Origin: Amycolatopsis iheyensis
GTDB lineage: Bacteria > Actinomycetota > Actinomycetes > Mycobacteriales > Pseudonocardiaceae
Length of the DNA stretch: 64,000 nucleotides
Direction of reading: 5' to 3'
NCBI RefSeq assembly: GCF_024703995.1
Contig: NZ_JAMXQV010000007.1
Location: 124,001-188,000, forward strand
The notes below the pieces were generated by a model that ran no database searches, was not told the origin of the DNA, and saw only the letters and a program-made list of their open reading frames with translations. Each line of letters begins with the position of its first letter. Position 1 is the first letter of the stretch. Made by a program: the position numbers and the translations under genes. Of the stretch, positions 51,137 through 59,841 are shown in pieces.

Positions 51137-52426
51137 ATGCAGCGGAACAGGCGGAGTTTTCTCGCGCTCGCGGGGCTGGGCGCCCTGGTCACGGCCTGCG
51201 GGTCGAACACCGGCCGGCAGGGCGACCCGCCGCCGTCGACGGCTTATTCGGCGGGCCCGCCGCCGTCGGACACGCCGAAGGTCACGCTCCAGCAGTGGTA
51301 CCACGCCTACGGCGAGGACGGCGTCCAGGAAGCGGTCAAGCGGTACGCCGGGAGCTACCCGGGCGCGACCGTCAACGTGCAGTGGAACCCGGGTGACTAC
51401 GACTCGAAGATCGTCACCGCGCTGCAGAACAGCAAGGTCCCGGACGTCTTCGAGGCGCAGGTCAAGATCGACTGGGTGCGGCAGAACCAGGTCGTCTCGC
51501 TCGACGACGTCGTCGCGCCGGTCAAGGCCGACTTCAGCCCGGCCGTGCTGGCCGCGCAGACCGTCGAGGGCAAGGTCTACGGCGTCCCGCAGGCCACCGA
51601 CACGCAGGTGCTCTTCTACCGCAAGAGCCTGCTGCAGGCCGCCGGCGTCCAGCCGCCGCAGACGGTCGACGAGCTGATCGACGCGGCGTCGAAACTGACG
51701 AAGGACGGCGTCAAGGGCTTCTTCGCGGGCAACGACGGCGGCGTCGGCGTGCTCACCGGGCCGCTGCTGTGGTCGGCCGGGCTCGACTACCTGAAGAGCG
51801 GCAACCGCGAGGTCGGCTTCGACGACCCGCGCGCGGCGACCGCGCTGGGCAAGCTGCACACGCTCAACACCAACGGCTCCCTGCTGCTCGGCGCGCCGTC
51901 GGACTGGTCGGACCCGGGTGCGTTCATCGACGGGCTCACGGCCATGCAGTGGACCGGGCTGTGGAACGTGCCGAAGATCCGCCAGGCCTTCGACGACGAC
52001 TTCGGCGTGCTGCCGTTCCCGAAGCTGGACGGCAGCGGCGCGCCGTCGGTGCCGGTCGGCGCGTACGGCGCGATGGTGAACGCCAAGAGCGAGCACGTGG
52101 CCGAGGCCAAGGCGTTCGTGAAGTGGCTGTGGGTCGACAAGACCGACGACCAGCTGGAGTTCGCGACGAAGTTCGGCTTCCACGTGCCGGCCCGCCAGAG
52201 CCTGATCGACCGCGCGGACAACCTCAAGTCGGGCCCGGCGGCCGACGCCGCGAAGTTCGTCAAGGAGAACAGCCACCTGGTCGGCGGTCCGGTGTGGACA
52301 CAGCAGGCGAACACAGCGCTGTCGGACGCGGTCGCGAAGATCGCCAAGGAGGGAGCGGACCCGGCGGCGCAGGTCAAGACCGCGGTCGGCGTGGCCCAGG
52401 CCGAGCTCAAGCGCCTCTTCGGATGA
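51137..52426 (+). CDS. Sugar ABC transporter substrate-binding lipoprotein (family 1)
   Basis: The 429-residue protein has a lipoprotein signal (RRSFLALAGLGALVTAC, Cys21) and the family-1 pattern VTLQQWYHAYGEDGVQEAVK, VNVQWNPGDYDSKIVTALQN, KVYGVPQATDTQVLFYRKSL and GAYGAMVNAKSEHVAEAKAF. It binds an oligosaccharide or polyol for the two permeases that follow. GGAGG precedes the ATG. The stop overlaps the first permease start. Confidence 0.9.
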   Translation: MQRNRRSFLALAGLGALVTACGSNTGRQGDPPPSTAYSAGPPPSDTPKVTLQQWYHAYGEDGVQEAVKRYAGSYPGATVNVQWNPGDYDSKIVTALQNSKVPDVFEAQVKIDWVRQNQVVSLDDVVAPVKADFSPAVLAAQTVEGKVYGVPQATDTQVLFYRKSLLQAAGVQPPQTVDELIDAASKLTKDGVKGFFAGNDGGVGVLTGPLLWSAGLDYLKSGNREVGFDDPRAATALGKLHTLNTNGSLLLGAPSDWSDPGAFIDGLTAMQWTGLWNVPKIRQAFDDDFGVLPFPKLDGSGAPSVPVGAYGAMVNAKSEHVAEAKAFVKWLWVDKTDDQLEFATKFGFHVPARQSLIDRADNLKSGPAADAAKFVKENSHLVGGPVWTQQANTALSDAVAKIAKEGADPAAQVKTAVGVAQAELKRLFG

Positions 52427-53319
52427 AGCGGCGCGACGCGCGCGCGTTCTGGCTGTTCGTCGGGCCGTTCCTGATCGGGCTGGCGGTCTTCGCGTACCTG
52501 CCGATCGGCTGGAGCGCGTACCTGTCGTTCTTCGACGCGCGCAACACGGTGACGCCGACCGAGTTCGTCGGGCTGGACAACTACGGGCACATGCTCACCG
52601 ACGAGCCGTTCCTGTCGAGCCTGGGGACGTTCAGCGTGTTCGCGGTGTTCATCGTGCCGCTGACGTTCGTGCTTTCGCTGGCGCTGGCGCTGGGCGTCAA
52701 CCAGCTGCGGTTCGCGCGGGCGTTCTTCCGGTCGGTGTTCTTCCTGCCGTTCGCGTGTTCCTACGTCGTGGCGTCGCTGATCTGGAAGACGTCGTTGTTC
52801 TCGGGTGTCCGCTATGGACTGGCGAACTCGGTGCTGGCGTTGTTCGGCGTCGACCCGGTGGCGTGGACCGGTACCGTGCACCCGCCGCTGTACTGGGTCG
52901 TGCTGGTGACCGCGCGGCTGTGGCTGCAGCTCGGGTTCTACATGATCCTGTTCATCGCGGCACTGCAGCGGATCCCGGTCCAGTTGTACGAAGCGGCGTG
53001 GCTGGACGGCGCGAAGCCGGGCTGGCAGGTGTTCCGCCACATCACGCTGCCGCAGCTGCGCGCGACGGCGGTGGCGGTGCTGCTGCTCAACCTGATCAAC
53101 GCGTACCAGGCGTTCGACGAGTTCTACAACATCATGGGCGACTCCCGCGGCTACCCGCCGTTCGCGCGGCCGCCGTTGGTGTACCTGTACTACACGTCGC
53201 TGGGCTCGGGTGGCCAGGACCTCGGCCGCGGCAGTGCCGGCGCGGTGATCCTGGCGCTGATCATCGCCCTGGTCACCCTCCTGCAGGGCCGGGTCCTGCG
53301 GTTCGGACGGGCGTCATGA
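52423..53319 (+). CDS. Sugar ABC transporter permease (MalF/UgpA type)
   Basis: The 298-residue protein has six membrane helices and the coupling loop YEAAWLDGAKPGWQVFRHIT LP-type EAA motif. It is coupled to the binding protein (ATGA) and to the second permease (ATGA). It forms half of the import channel. Confidence 0.9.
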   Translation: MKRRDARAFWLFVGPFLIGLAVFAYLPIGWSAYLSFFDARNTVTPTEFVGLDNYGHMLTDEPFLSSLGTFSVFAVFIVPLTFVLSLALALGVNQLRFARAFFRSVFFLPFACSYVVASLIWKTSLFSGVRYGLANSVLALFGVDPVAWTGTVHPPLYWVVLVTARLWLQLGFYMILFIAALQRIPVQLYEAAWLDGAKPGWQVFRHITLPQLRATAVAVLLLNLINAYQAFDEFYNIMGDSRGYPPFARPPLVYLYYTSLGSGGQDLGRGSAGAVILALIIALVTLLQGRVLRFGRAS

Positions 53320-54131
53320 GGGCTTTCTTCCGCTGGGCGGCGTTGCTGGTCGCGGCCGTGCTGTTCCTGCTGCCGTTCTACCTGCTGGTGCGCAACGGCC
53401 TGGCCTCGCGCGCGGAGATCACCGCTCCACAGTGGACGTTCTTCCCGTCCACAGTGCACTGGGAGAACTTCCCCCGGCTGTTCTCCTCGACCGACGTCCC
53501 CTTCGCGCGAAGCCTGCTGAATTCGGCGGTGGTCGCGACCTTGCAGACGGTCGGCCTGCTGGTGATCTGCTCCCTGGCGGGCTACGGCTTGGCGCGCATC
53601 CCGTACCGGCACTCGCGCGCGGTGTTCTACGCGGTGCTCGCGACGTTGATGATCCCGACGTCGGTGACGTTCGTGCCGAGTTTCGTGGTGGTGTCGTCGC
53701 TGGGCTGGCTGTCGGACTTCCGCGGCCTGGTGATCCCGGGGCTGTTCAGCGCGTTCAGCGTGTTCCTGTTCCGGCAGTATTTTTTGGACTTCCCCCGCGA
53801 ACTGGAGGAGGCGGGCCGGGTGGACGGGCTGTCGCGCTGGGGCGTGTTCTGGCGTGTGGTGGTGCCGAACTCGAAGGGCTTCTTCGCGGCGATCGCGGTG
53901 ATCACGGTGATCGGCAGCTGGAACGCGTTCCTGTGGCCGCTGATCATCGCCCAGTCGCCGGATTCCTGGACGGTGCAGGTGGCGTTGTCGGGGTTGCTGA
54001 CGGCGCAGAACCCTCAGTTGAACCTGCTGTTCCTTGCTGCCGCGGTGTCGATTCTGCCGATCGTGTTGTTGTTCGCGTTCCTGCAGCGGTACCTGGTGCG
54101 CGGGGTGACGGAGTCCGGCTTGCGGGGCTGA
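53316..54131 (+). CDS. Sugar ABC transporter permease (MalG/UgpE type)
   Basis: The 271-residue protein has six helices and the EAA loop EEAGRVDGLSRWGVFWRVVV, followed by GSWNAFLWPLIIAQ. No ATPase gene follows, so the transporter probably uses a shared ATPase of the MsiK type encoded elsewhere, as known for actinomycete sugar importers. The next gene starts 58 bases later. Confidence 0.9.
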   Translation: MRAFFRWAALLVAAVLFLLPFYLLVRNGLASRAEITAPQWTFFPSTVHWENFPRLFSSTDVPFARSLLNSAVVATLQTVGLLVICSLAGYGLARIPYRHSRAVFYAVLATLMIPTSVTFVPSFVVVSSLGWLSDFRGLVIPGLFSAFSVFLFRQYFLDFPRELEEAGRVDGLSRWGVFWRVVVPNSKGFFAAIAVITVIGSWNAFLWPLIIAQSPDSWTVQVALSGLLTAQNPQLNLLFLAAAVSILPIVLLFAFLQRYLVRGVTESGLRG

Positions 54132-54189
54132 GTAACACCCGGAGCAGCGGCGACGATTCTGCGGAGGTACGGACAGAAGTGGGTGCGAC

Positions 54190-54615
54190 GTGACGAATTT
54201 CGATCCTTACCAGCCGGAGCGGCAGCTGCCGGCCGAGTCGCCGTACTACCCGCCGTCGGGCCCGCAGTACGCGGTGCAGCCCTACGTGAGCCAGCCGTAC
54301 CCGGTGTACGCACCGCAGCCGTACCCGATGTACCCGATGCTCCGCACGAGCGGCCTCGCGGTGGCGGGGATGATCATCGGCATCCTGGCGCTGATCGGCT
54401 TCTGGATCCCGGTCGCGGACCTGCTGCTGGGCTTCCTGGCGATCGGCCTGTCGTGGGCCGGGATCGTCCAGTGTGGCCGGCCGGGGTACTCCGGCAAGGG
54501 CATGGCGATCGCGGGCCTGGTGTGCGGAATCCTGGGCGTCCTCCCGGCGATCGTGATCATGCTGTTCTTCTTCGGAGCGTTCGCCGCGCTCGGTACGTGC
54601 GGCATAGCCTGCTGA
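54190..54615 (+). CDS. DUF4190-domain membrane protein
   Basis: The 141-residue protein has a Pro/Tyr/Gln-rich cytosolic N-terminus (about 1-50, repeated QPYxxxPQPYP) and two or three helices with LAVAGMIIGILALIGFWIPV and GMAIAGLVCGILGVLPAIVI, the repeated GxxxGILAL pattern of DUF4190. GTG start. Its last 59 bases overlap the convergent membrane-protein gene. Confidence 0.78.
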   Translation: MTNFDPYQPERQLPAESPYYPPSGPQYAVQPYVSQPYPVYAPQPYPMYPMLRTSGLAVAGMIIGILALIGFWIPVADLLLGFLAIGLSWAGIVQCGRPGYSGKGMAIAGLVCGILGVLPAIVIMLFFFGAFAALGTCGIAC

Positions 54616-54988
54616 CGAGCACCACCGTCAGCACCAGCGCACCGCCGTCCGTCACCACCGACGGCAGCAACCCCACCCACCCGTGCAAATCCACCGTCGC
54701 CCGCCACACCGCGGGCGGGATCGCGAACACCCCCGCCGCCTGCGTCGCATTGACCGCCAGCACCAGCCACACCACCCACGCGCGCCCGGAAAGCGCCAGC
54801 AGCCCCAGCAGGTTCCCCACCAGGTAGACGTCCCCGACCAAGCGCAACCCCGTCAGAAACCCGTCCGACAGCGGCGACCCGGCGAGGAAAGCCGCCCGCG
54901 CCACCAGGTCCGGCGAAATCACCACGAAGTTCTGCACTGCCGTGCCGATCGCGAAAAGCAGCGAACAGCCCGCTATCCACCACCGCAT
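54557..54988 (-). CDS. Four-helix membrane protein controlled by TetR
   Basis: The 143-residue protein has four hydrophobic helices (WWIAGCSLLFAIGTAVQNFV; LVGDVYLVGNLLGLLALSG; AWVVWLVLAVNATQAAGVFA; VVTDGGALVLTVVLVSRLC). I do not recognise a known transporter family. GAGGGGG precedes the ATG. A tetO-like operator (54998-55014) starts ten bases upstream and the divergent gene encodes a true TetR-like repressor, so this is its probable target. Confidence 0.72.
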   Translation of the reverse strand: MRWWIAGCSLLFAIGTAVQNFVVISPDLVARAAFLAGSPLSDGFLTGLRLVGDVYLVGNLLGLLALSGRAWVVWLVLAVNATQAAGVFAIPPAVWRATVDLHGWVGLLPSVVTDGGALVLTVVLVSRLCRTYRARRTLRRRTA

Positions 54989-54997
54989 CAAGACCCC

Positions 54998-55036
54998 CTC
55001 TATCAGTGATAGAGACCAATCTACCACTGATAGAGT
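54998..55036. promoter_or_regulatory. tetO-like operator pair
   Basis: CTCTATCAGTGATAGAG (54998-55014) is a perfect palindrome containing CTATCAGTGATAG, the core of the classical Tn10 tet operator. A second, imperfect copy, CTACCACTGATAG, lies at 55021-55033, with centres 21 bases apart. A -10-like TAGAGT (55031-55036) for the TetR gene overlaps the second copy. Confidence 0.75.
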
Positions 55037-55043
55037 CCGCCGG

Positions 55044-55628
55044 GTGCCGCTCGATCGCCGTCAGATCACCGAAGCCGCCCTTGACCTGCTCGACGAGGTC
55101 GGGCTCGGCGAGCTGAGCACCCGGCGGCTCGCCGCGCGGCTCGGCGTCAGCTCGCCAACCCTCTACTGGCACGTCAAGGACAAGGCCCAGCTCCTCGACC
55201 TCCTCGCCGAGGCCGTCTGCGAAGACGCCTTCGAAATCGACGAGACCCGCGACTGGCGTGGGCAGCTCGAACAGGGCCTGCACCAGTTCCGCGCGATCCT
55301 CCTGAAGCACCGCGACGCCGCCACCCTGCTGCGGCAACGTCCGCCGCTGGGCCCGAACCGGCTCGCGCACATCGAATCCACGGCCCGGATCCTCAAGGAC
55401 GCCGGCTTCACGAACGAGGACACCGCGGGCATCGCGCGGCTGCTCACCGCCCACGTCCTCGCCTCCGTCGACGAGCCACCGAACGCCGAAGCAGCCAAGG
55501 CCGTCCGGGAAAAGCTCGAGGGCTACCCGGCCGCCCGAGAACTCGCGCTCACCACGCTCACCGCCGACGACCTCTTCGTGCTCGGCACCGAAGTGATCCT
55601 CGACGGCCTCGCCCAGCGGCGGAAATGA
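55044..55628 (+). CDS. TetR repressor (classical TetR subfamily)
   Basis: The 194-residue protein begins PLDRRQITEAALDLLDEVGL, then LSTRRLAARLGVSSPTLYWH VKDKAQLLDLLAEA, very close in pattern to the Tn10 TetR DNA-binding domain including the TLYWHVK recognition helix. The C-terminal TetR_C domain follows. The GTG start is seven bases from a -10-like TAGAGT and may be leaderless. It is divergent from a small membrane-protein gene across tetO-like operators, suggesting a drug-responsive pair. Confidence 0.88.
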   Translation: MPLDRRQITEAALDLLDEVGLGELSTRRLAARLGVSSPTLYWHVKDKAQLLDLLAEAVCEDAFEIDETRDWRGQLEQGLHQFRAILLKHRDAATLLRQRPPLGPNRLAHIESTARILKDAGFTNEDTAGIARLLTAHVLASVDEPPNAEAAKAVREKLEGYPAARELALTTLTADDLFVLGTEVILDGLAQRRK

Positions 55629-55755
55629 CCACGACCTTCGGCGGTACACCCACCCCGACACCTGTGACAAGGTAGCTCGAAATGTCACGTTCACCACCCG
55701 GACACCGGCGTCCGGCACGGTGCTGGGCAACCGAGAGACTGGGGAGCGAAACACC

Positions 55756-57477
55756 ATGGCCGAACTCACCCGGCGCACCTTCGCCACCGCGGGCGCCGCC
55801 GGTCTCGGACTCCTGCTGTGCACGCCCACCGCGAACGCCCTCGACCGCGCCCTGCGCCTCACCGGCACCCGCTCGGTCAGCACCGCCGGCACCACCCTCG
55901 AACAGGTCGCCACCGGCGGCGGCACCGCGACCTACAGCCGCCTCGGCGCCGGCCCCGGCTGGCCGCTGGTCGTCCGCAGTGATCTCGCCACGCCGCAGAG
56001 CGGCCGCGACGACCGGCGCCGCGCGCTCAGCGCGTTCGTGCAGTTCACCGACCTGCACATCACCGACACCGAGAGCCCCGCGCGCTTCGAGTACCTGCAC
56101 CCCTTCATCGGCTCCGCGCACCGGCCGCAGGAAGCCCTCGGCACCGTCGCGACCAGCGCGCTCGTCGAGCGCGTCAACAGCGTGCGCCAGGGCCCGTTCA
56201 CCGGGCGGCCGTTCGACCTCATGGTCACCACCGGCGACAACACCGACAACCACGAGCTGATCGAGCTCGACTGGTTCCTCAAGGTCCTCAACGGCGGCAG
56301 CGTCACGCCGAACTCCGGCGCCACCGACGCCTACGAAGGCGTCCAGAACTCGGGCAACCACGAGTTCTGGAACCCCGGCAAGCCGGGCGCCGACGACTAC
56401 TCCGCCAAGGGCTTCCCACAGCTTCCCGGCCTCCTGGAAGCCGGCCTCAAGGCGTTCACCGCACCCGGCCTCGACGTCCCGTGGTTCTGCACCTTCGGCA
56501 ACCACGACGACAGCATCGTCGGCTCGCTGCCGGCGCAGATCCCCGGCATCGACGCCTGGTACACGAGCAAGTACAAGGTCATCGGCAAGGACGAGAGCAC
56601 GTCGAAGAAGCTCGCCGACGCCATCAAGAAGGGCGCGAGCGTGCCCGTCGCCGAGCTGTTCGGAGGCGGCGGCACCATCCGCGAAATCACCCCGGACGCG
56701 CGGCGCCGCCCGTTCTCGACAGCCGAGTTCGTCCGCGCGCACCTCGACTCCGCCAACACCGGCCCCGGCCCGGTCGGACACGGCTTCACCAGCGCCAACG
56801 CCGACGGCAAGAACGTCTACTACACGTTCCGGATCGCCCCGGGCATCACCGGGATCAGCCTCGACACCACGACCGACGCCGGGTTCGCCGACGGCTCGAT
56901 CGGGCTCGCGCAGTACAGCTGGGTCGAGTCGACGCTCAAGCGGAACAGCTCGACCTACTACGACTTCTTCGGCCGCAAGGTCACCCACGGCGTCACCGAC
57001 GAGCTGTTCGTCCTGTTCAGCCACCACACGAGCGGCTCGATGGGGAACCTGCTGCCGGACTCGCGCCACCTGCTCGACCCGCGCCTGGACGGCAACGCGT
57101 TCGTCGCGCTGCTCAAGCGGTTCCCGAACGTGCTCGCGTGGGTCAACGGCCACACGCACCTCAACAAGATCACGCCGCACGCCGGGAACACGCCCCAGCA
57201 GGGCTTCTGGGAGATCAACACCGCGTCGCACGTCGACTTCCCGCAGCACGCCCGGATCGTCGAGGTCGCCGACAACGCGGACGGCACGTTGTCGCTGTTC
57301 ACGACGCTGATCGAGGCGGAAGCGCCGTACGCCGTCGACTACGACGCCCGGACGCCGCAAGCGCTTGCGTCGCTCTACCGCGAACTGTCCTACAACGACA
57401 TCCACGTCGACCTCGGCCGCGTCGGGGACGCCACCGACCACAACACCGAGCTGCTGCTGGTCAACCCGCTGGCCTGA
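55756..57477 (+). CDS. Tat-exported metallophosphoesterase (TIGR03767-like)
   Basis: The 573-residue protein starts with a twin-arginine signal (LTRRTFATAGAAGLGLLLC). The calcineurin-like motifs follow: FTDLHITD, TTGDNTDN, FGNHDD and NGHTHLNK, which together bind two metals. The length and motif spacing match the actinobacterial TIGR03767 group. It probably hydrolyses phosphate esters outside the membrane. GTGACA/TGTCAC arms lie at about 55661-55685 upstream. GGGGAG is nine bases before the ATG. Confidence 0.87.
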   Translation: MAELTRRTFATAGAAGLGLLLCTPTANALDRALRLTGTRSVSTAGTTLEQVATGGGTATYSRLGAGPGWPLVVRSDLATPQSGRDDRRRALSAFVQFTDLHITDTESPARFEYLHPFIGSAHRPQEALGTVATSALVERVNSVRQGPFTGRPFDLMVTTGDNTDNHELIELDWFLKVLNGGSVTPNSGATDAYEGVQNSGNHEFWNPGKPGADDYSAKGFPQLPGLLEAGLKAFTAPGLDVPWFCTFGNHDDSIVGSLPAQIPGIDAWYTSKYKVIGKDESTSKKLADAIKKGASVPVAELFGGGGTIREITPDARRRPFSTAEFVRAHLDSANTGPGPVGHGFTSANADGKNVYYTFRIAPGITGISLDTTTDAGFADGSIGLAQYSWVESTLKRNSSTYYDFFGRKVTHGVTDELFVLFSHHTSGSMGNLLPDSRHLLDPRLDGNAFVALLKRFPNVLAWVNGHTHLNKITPHAGNTPQQGFWEINTASHVDFPQHARIVEVADNADGTLSLFTTLIEAEAPYAVDYDARTPQALASLYRELSYNDIHVDLGRVGDATDHNTELLLVNPLA

Positions 57478-57480
57478 CCC

Positions 57481-57524
57481 TCGTGAGTGTTTAGGGCGGT
57501 TCTAACCGCCCTAAACACTCACGA
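57481..57524 (+). terminator. Long hairpin after the phosphoesterase gene
   Basis: Perfect 21-base arms (57481-57501 and 57504-57524), containing GTGAGTGTTTAGGGCGGTT, enclose CT. It is the same element as at 22692-22737. Confidence 0.8.
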
Positions 57525-57574
57525 CTACCCGGGAGGTAATCGACTCGGCGTGGGAGGTGCGGCACGCTGCGGGC

Positions 57575-57976
57575 ATGACCGATCCCGAGGGCACCCAGCT
57601 GTTCCACCGCACCATGCCGTTCTCCGAGCGCCTCGGCGTCGAGGTGCTGGCGCACGGCCGCGAGCTGGTCCGCAGCCGGCTGAAGTGGGACGAAAGCCTG
57701 TGCACGCTCGGCGGTGTGCTGCACGGCGGCGCGCTGATGGCGCTGGCCGACTCGACCGGCGCCGTCTGCGCGTTCCTCAACCTGCCCGAGGGCGCGCAGG
57801 GCACGACGACCGTCGAGTCGAAGACGAACTTCCTGCGCGGCGTGCGTTCGGGCTACGCCGTTGCGTCGTCCAGACCACTGCACGCCGGCCGCAAGTTCGT
57901 CGTGGTGGAGACGGAGATCCACGACGACGGCGGCAAGTTGGTCGCGAAAGTGACACAGACGCAGGCCGTGCTGTAG
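57575..57976 (+). CDS. PaaI-like hotdog thioesterase
   Basis: The 133-residue protein has ERLGVEVLAHGRELVRSRLK, GGVLHGGALMALADSTGAV (the HGG segment with catalytic Asp) and TTTVESKTNFLRGVRSGYA, all typical of PaaI/YbgC-type single-hotdog thioesterases that release CoA from aryl or acyl thioesters. ATG 57575 is used; GTG 57557 is possible. No strong ribosome site is visible for either. Confidence 0.87.
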   Translation: MTDPEGTQLFHRTMPFSERLGVEVLAHGRELVRSRLKWDESLCTLGGVLHGGALMALADSTGAVCAFLNLPEGAQGTTTVESKTNFLRGVRSGYAVASSRPLHAGRKFVVVETEIHDDGGKLVAKVTQTQAVL

Positions 57977-58047
57977 GTACCTGTTTACATACCCGGCCGA
58001 ACCGGCGAAAATCCCTGGCTACTGGGTGGGTCGAACAGGGAGCCGGG

Positions 58048-59310
58048 ATGCGCGTACGCAAGTTGTTCACCTTATTGTCGGTAGTCGTGTTGACAGCCGT
58101 AACCGCGCAAGCCGCCGAGGCCTCGCCCGCCCGGCCCGGTGAAGACGAGGCGATCAACTACCACGAGTGGTCCGGTGGCCGCTTCCACGAAGGCCACTTC
58201 GCCGGGCTCGCGCTGACCCGCGACGGCCTGCGCGTCACGCGCCCGGTGGGCACGGTGGAGCACACCGAGCCGGAGCTGGGCACGACGAGAACGTACGAGT
58301 ACGGCCAGTGGACGTCGCCGGAGTACCGCGGGGGCTTCGGCGCGACGCAGCTGGTCGCGTCCTGGAACGCGCTGACGCCGGCGAAGACCTGGCTGCAGGT
58401 CGAGGCGCAGGGCCGGACGTCGGCGGGCGCCGAAACCGCGTGGTACGTGATGGGCCGCTGGGCCAGCGGGGACGCCGACATCCTGCGCACCAGCGTCGAC
58501 GGCCAGGACGACGCGAACGCCGCGGTCGACGTCGACACGCTGGTGCTCAAGGCCGGCGTCACGCTGAAGTCGTACAAGCTGCGGATCAGCCTCTACCGGG
58601 AAAAGGGCTCACACGCGACCCCGTCGGTGACGTCGCTGGGCGCGATGACCTCCGCGGTGCCGGACCGCTTCGACGTCCAGACCACGAAGCCGGGGCGCGC
58701 CACCGGGATCGAGCTGAAGGTGCCCGCGTACGCCCAGAACCTCCACAAGGGACAGTTCCCGCAGTACGGCGGCGGCGGGGAAGCCTGGTGCAGCCCGACG
58801 TCGACGGAGATGGTGGCCGAGTACTGGGGCAAGAAGCCGTCGGCGGCCGAGATGTCCTGGATCCCTTCGGACTACGTCGACCCGTCGGTGGCGTTCGCGG
58901 CGCGCTACACCTACGACCACGCCTACGACGGCACCGGCAACTGGCCGTTCAACACGGCGTACGCGGCGTCGCGCGGGCTGCGCGGGCACATCACGCGGCT
59001 GCACTCGCTGAACGAGCTGGAGACCTACATCGCGCGCGGCATCCCGGTGATCACGTCGCAGTCGTTCCTCTCCGAGGAGCTCGACGGCGCGGGTTACGGG
59101 ACGTCCGGCCACATCATGGTCGTCGTCGGCTTCACGAAGGACGGCGACGTGATCGCGAACGACCCGGCGTCGAGCAGCAACGACCGGGTGCGCAACGTGT
59201 ACAAGCGCGACCAGTTCGAGAAGATCTGGCAGCGGACGAAGCGGTACCGCGCCGACGGGACCGTGGCCAGTGGCCCCGGCGGCGTCGCGTACATCATCAC
59301 CCCGGCGTGA
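58048..59310 (+). CDS. Secreted C39-like cysteine peptidase
   Basis: The 420-residue protein has a signal peptide (VRKLFTLLSVVVLTAVTAQA, cleavage near AEA) and an N-terminal beta domain. The C-terminal papain-like domain has GGEAWCSPTSTEMVAEYW (active Cys), GTSGHIMVVVGFTKDGDVIA (active His) and NDPASSSNDRV (Asn/Asp). This is the Peptidase_C39_2 family common in actinomycete secretomes. GGGAG lies six bases before the ATG. The target is unknown. Confidence 0.87.
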   Translation: MRVRKLFTLLSVVVLTAVTAQAAEASPARPGEDEAINYHEWSGGRFHEGHFAGLALTRDGLRVTRPVGTVEHTEPELGTTRTYEYGQWTSPEYRGGFGATQLVASWNALTPAKTWLQVEAQGRTSAGAETAWYVMGRWASGDADILRTSVDGQDDANAAVDVDTLVLKAGVTLKSYKLRISLYREKGSHATPSVTSLGAMTSAVPDRFDVQTTKPGRATGIELKVPAYAQNLHKGQFPQYGGGGEAWCSPTSTEMVAEYWGKKPSAAEMSWIPSDYVDPSVAFAARYTYDHAYDGTGNWPFNTAYAASRGLRGHITRLHSLNELETYIARGIPVITSQSFLSEELDGAGYGTSGHIMVVVGFTKDGDVIANDPASSSNDRVRNVYKRDQFEKIWQRTKRYRADGTVASGPGGVAYIITPA

Positions 59311-59313
59311 GGG

Positions 59314-59763
59314 TCACCAGGTCGCGCCGGCCTGCTGCCGGGTCGTGCGGTTGATCCGGTTGAAGAAGTTCGTGAGGGCGATGTTCAGGGTGATCGCCGA
59401 CAGCTGCTGCTCGTCGAAGTGCTGCGCGGCGGTCGCCCAGATCTCGTCCGTCACGCCGGGTTCGCCGTCCTGGAGCCGGGTGGCGGCCTCGGCCAGCGCG
59501 AGCGCCGCCCGCTCCGGCTCGGTGTAGAACGGCGTCTCCCGCCACGCGACGACGTTGTGCAGCCGCTCCTCGGTCTCGCCGTGCTTCTTCGCCGAGTGGA
59601 CGCCGCCGTACACGCACGGGCTGCAGCCGTTGATCTGGCTGGCCCGCAGGTGGACCAGCTCCAGCACCAGCGGGTCGACACCGCCGGCGTGCACCGCCTT
59701 GACGATCTGCTGGATCGCGCCGAACACCTCGGGGTTCCCCGCGCCCTTGAGCCGTGCTTCCAT
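59314..59763 (-). CDS. Carboxymuconolactone decarboxylase/AhpD-like protein
   Basis: The 149-residue protein has ELVHLRASQINGCSPCVYGG with Cys47, Cys50 and His56, the AhpD peroxidase-type CxxC...H motif, and a C-terminal helical tail. Members are the usual genetic partner (COE) of ECF41 sigma factors, and the divergent gene encodes one. GGAGGAAAC precedes the ATG. It may reduce peroxides or other small oxidants. Confidence 0.88.
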   Translation of the reverse strand: MEARLKGAGNPEVFGAIQQIVKAVHAGGVDPLVLELVHLRASQINGCSPCVYGGVHSAKKHGETEERLHNVVAWRETPFYTEPERAALALAEAATRLQDGEPGVTDEIWATAAQHFDEQQLSAITLNIALTNFFNRINRTTRQQAGATW

Positions 59764-59776
59764 CGTTTCCTCCGGT

Positions 59777-59839
59777 TGTTACCTGTGCCCCTCCGGGCCC
59801 GTCATCCCCCATGACGGCGCGGGATCGAGGAAGGTAACG
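59777..59839. promoter_or_regulatory. Two face-to-face ECF41-type promoters
   Basis: On the plus strand TGTTACC (59777-59783), 16 bases, CGTC (59800-59803). On the minus strand CGTTACC (59839-59833), 16 bases, CGTC (59816-59813). Both match the ECF41 form TGTCACA-N16-CGTC. The two -10 boxes are only nine bases apart, within the palindrome CCGTCAT-CCCCC-ATGACGG (59799-59817). Confidence 0.65.
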
Positions 59840-59841
59840 AC

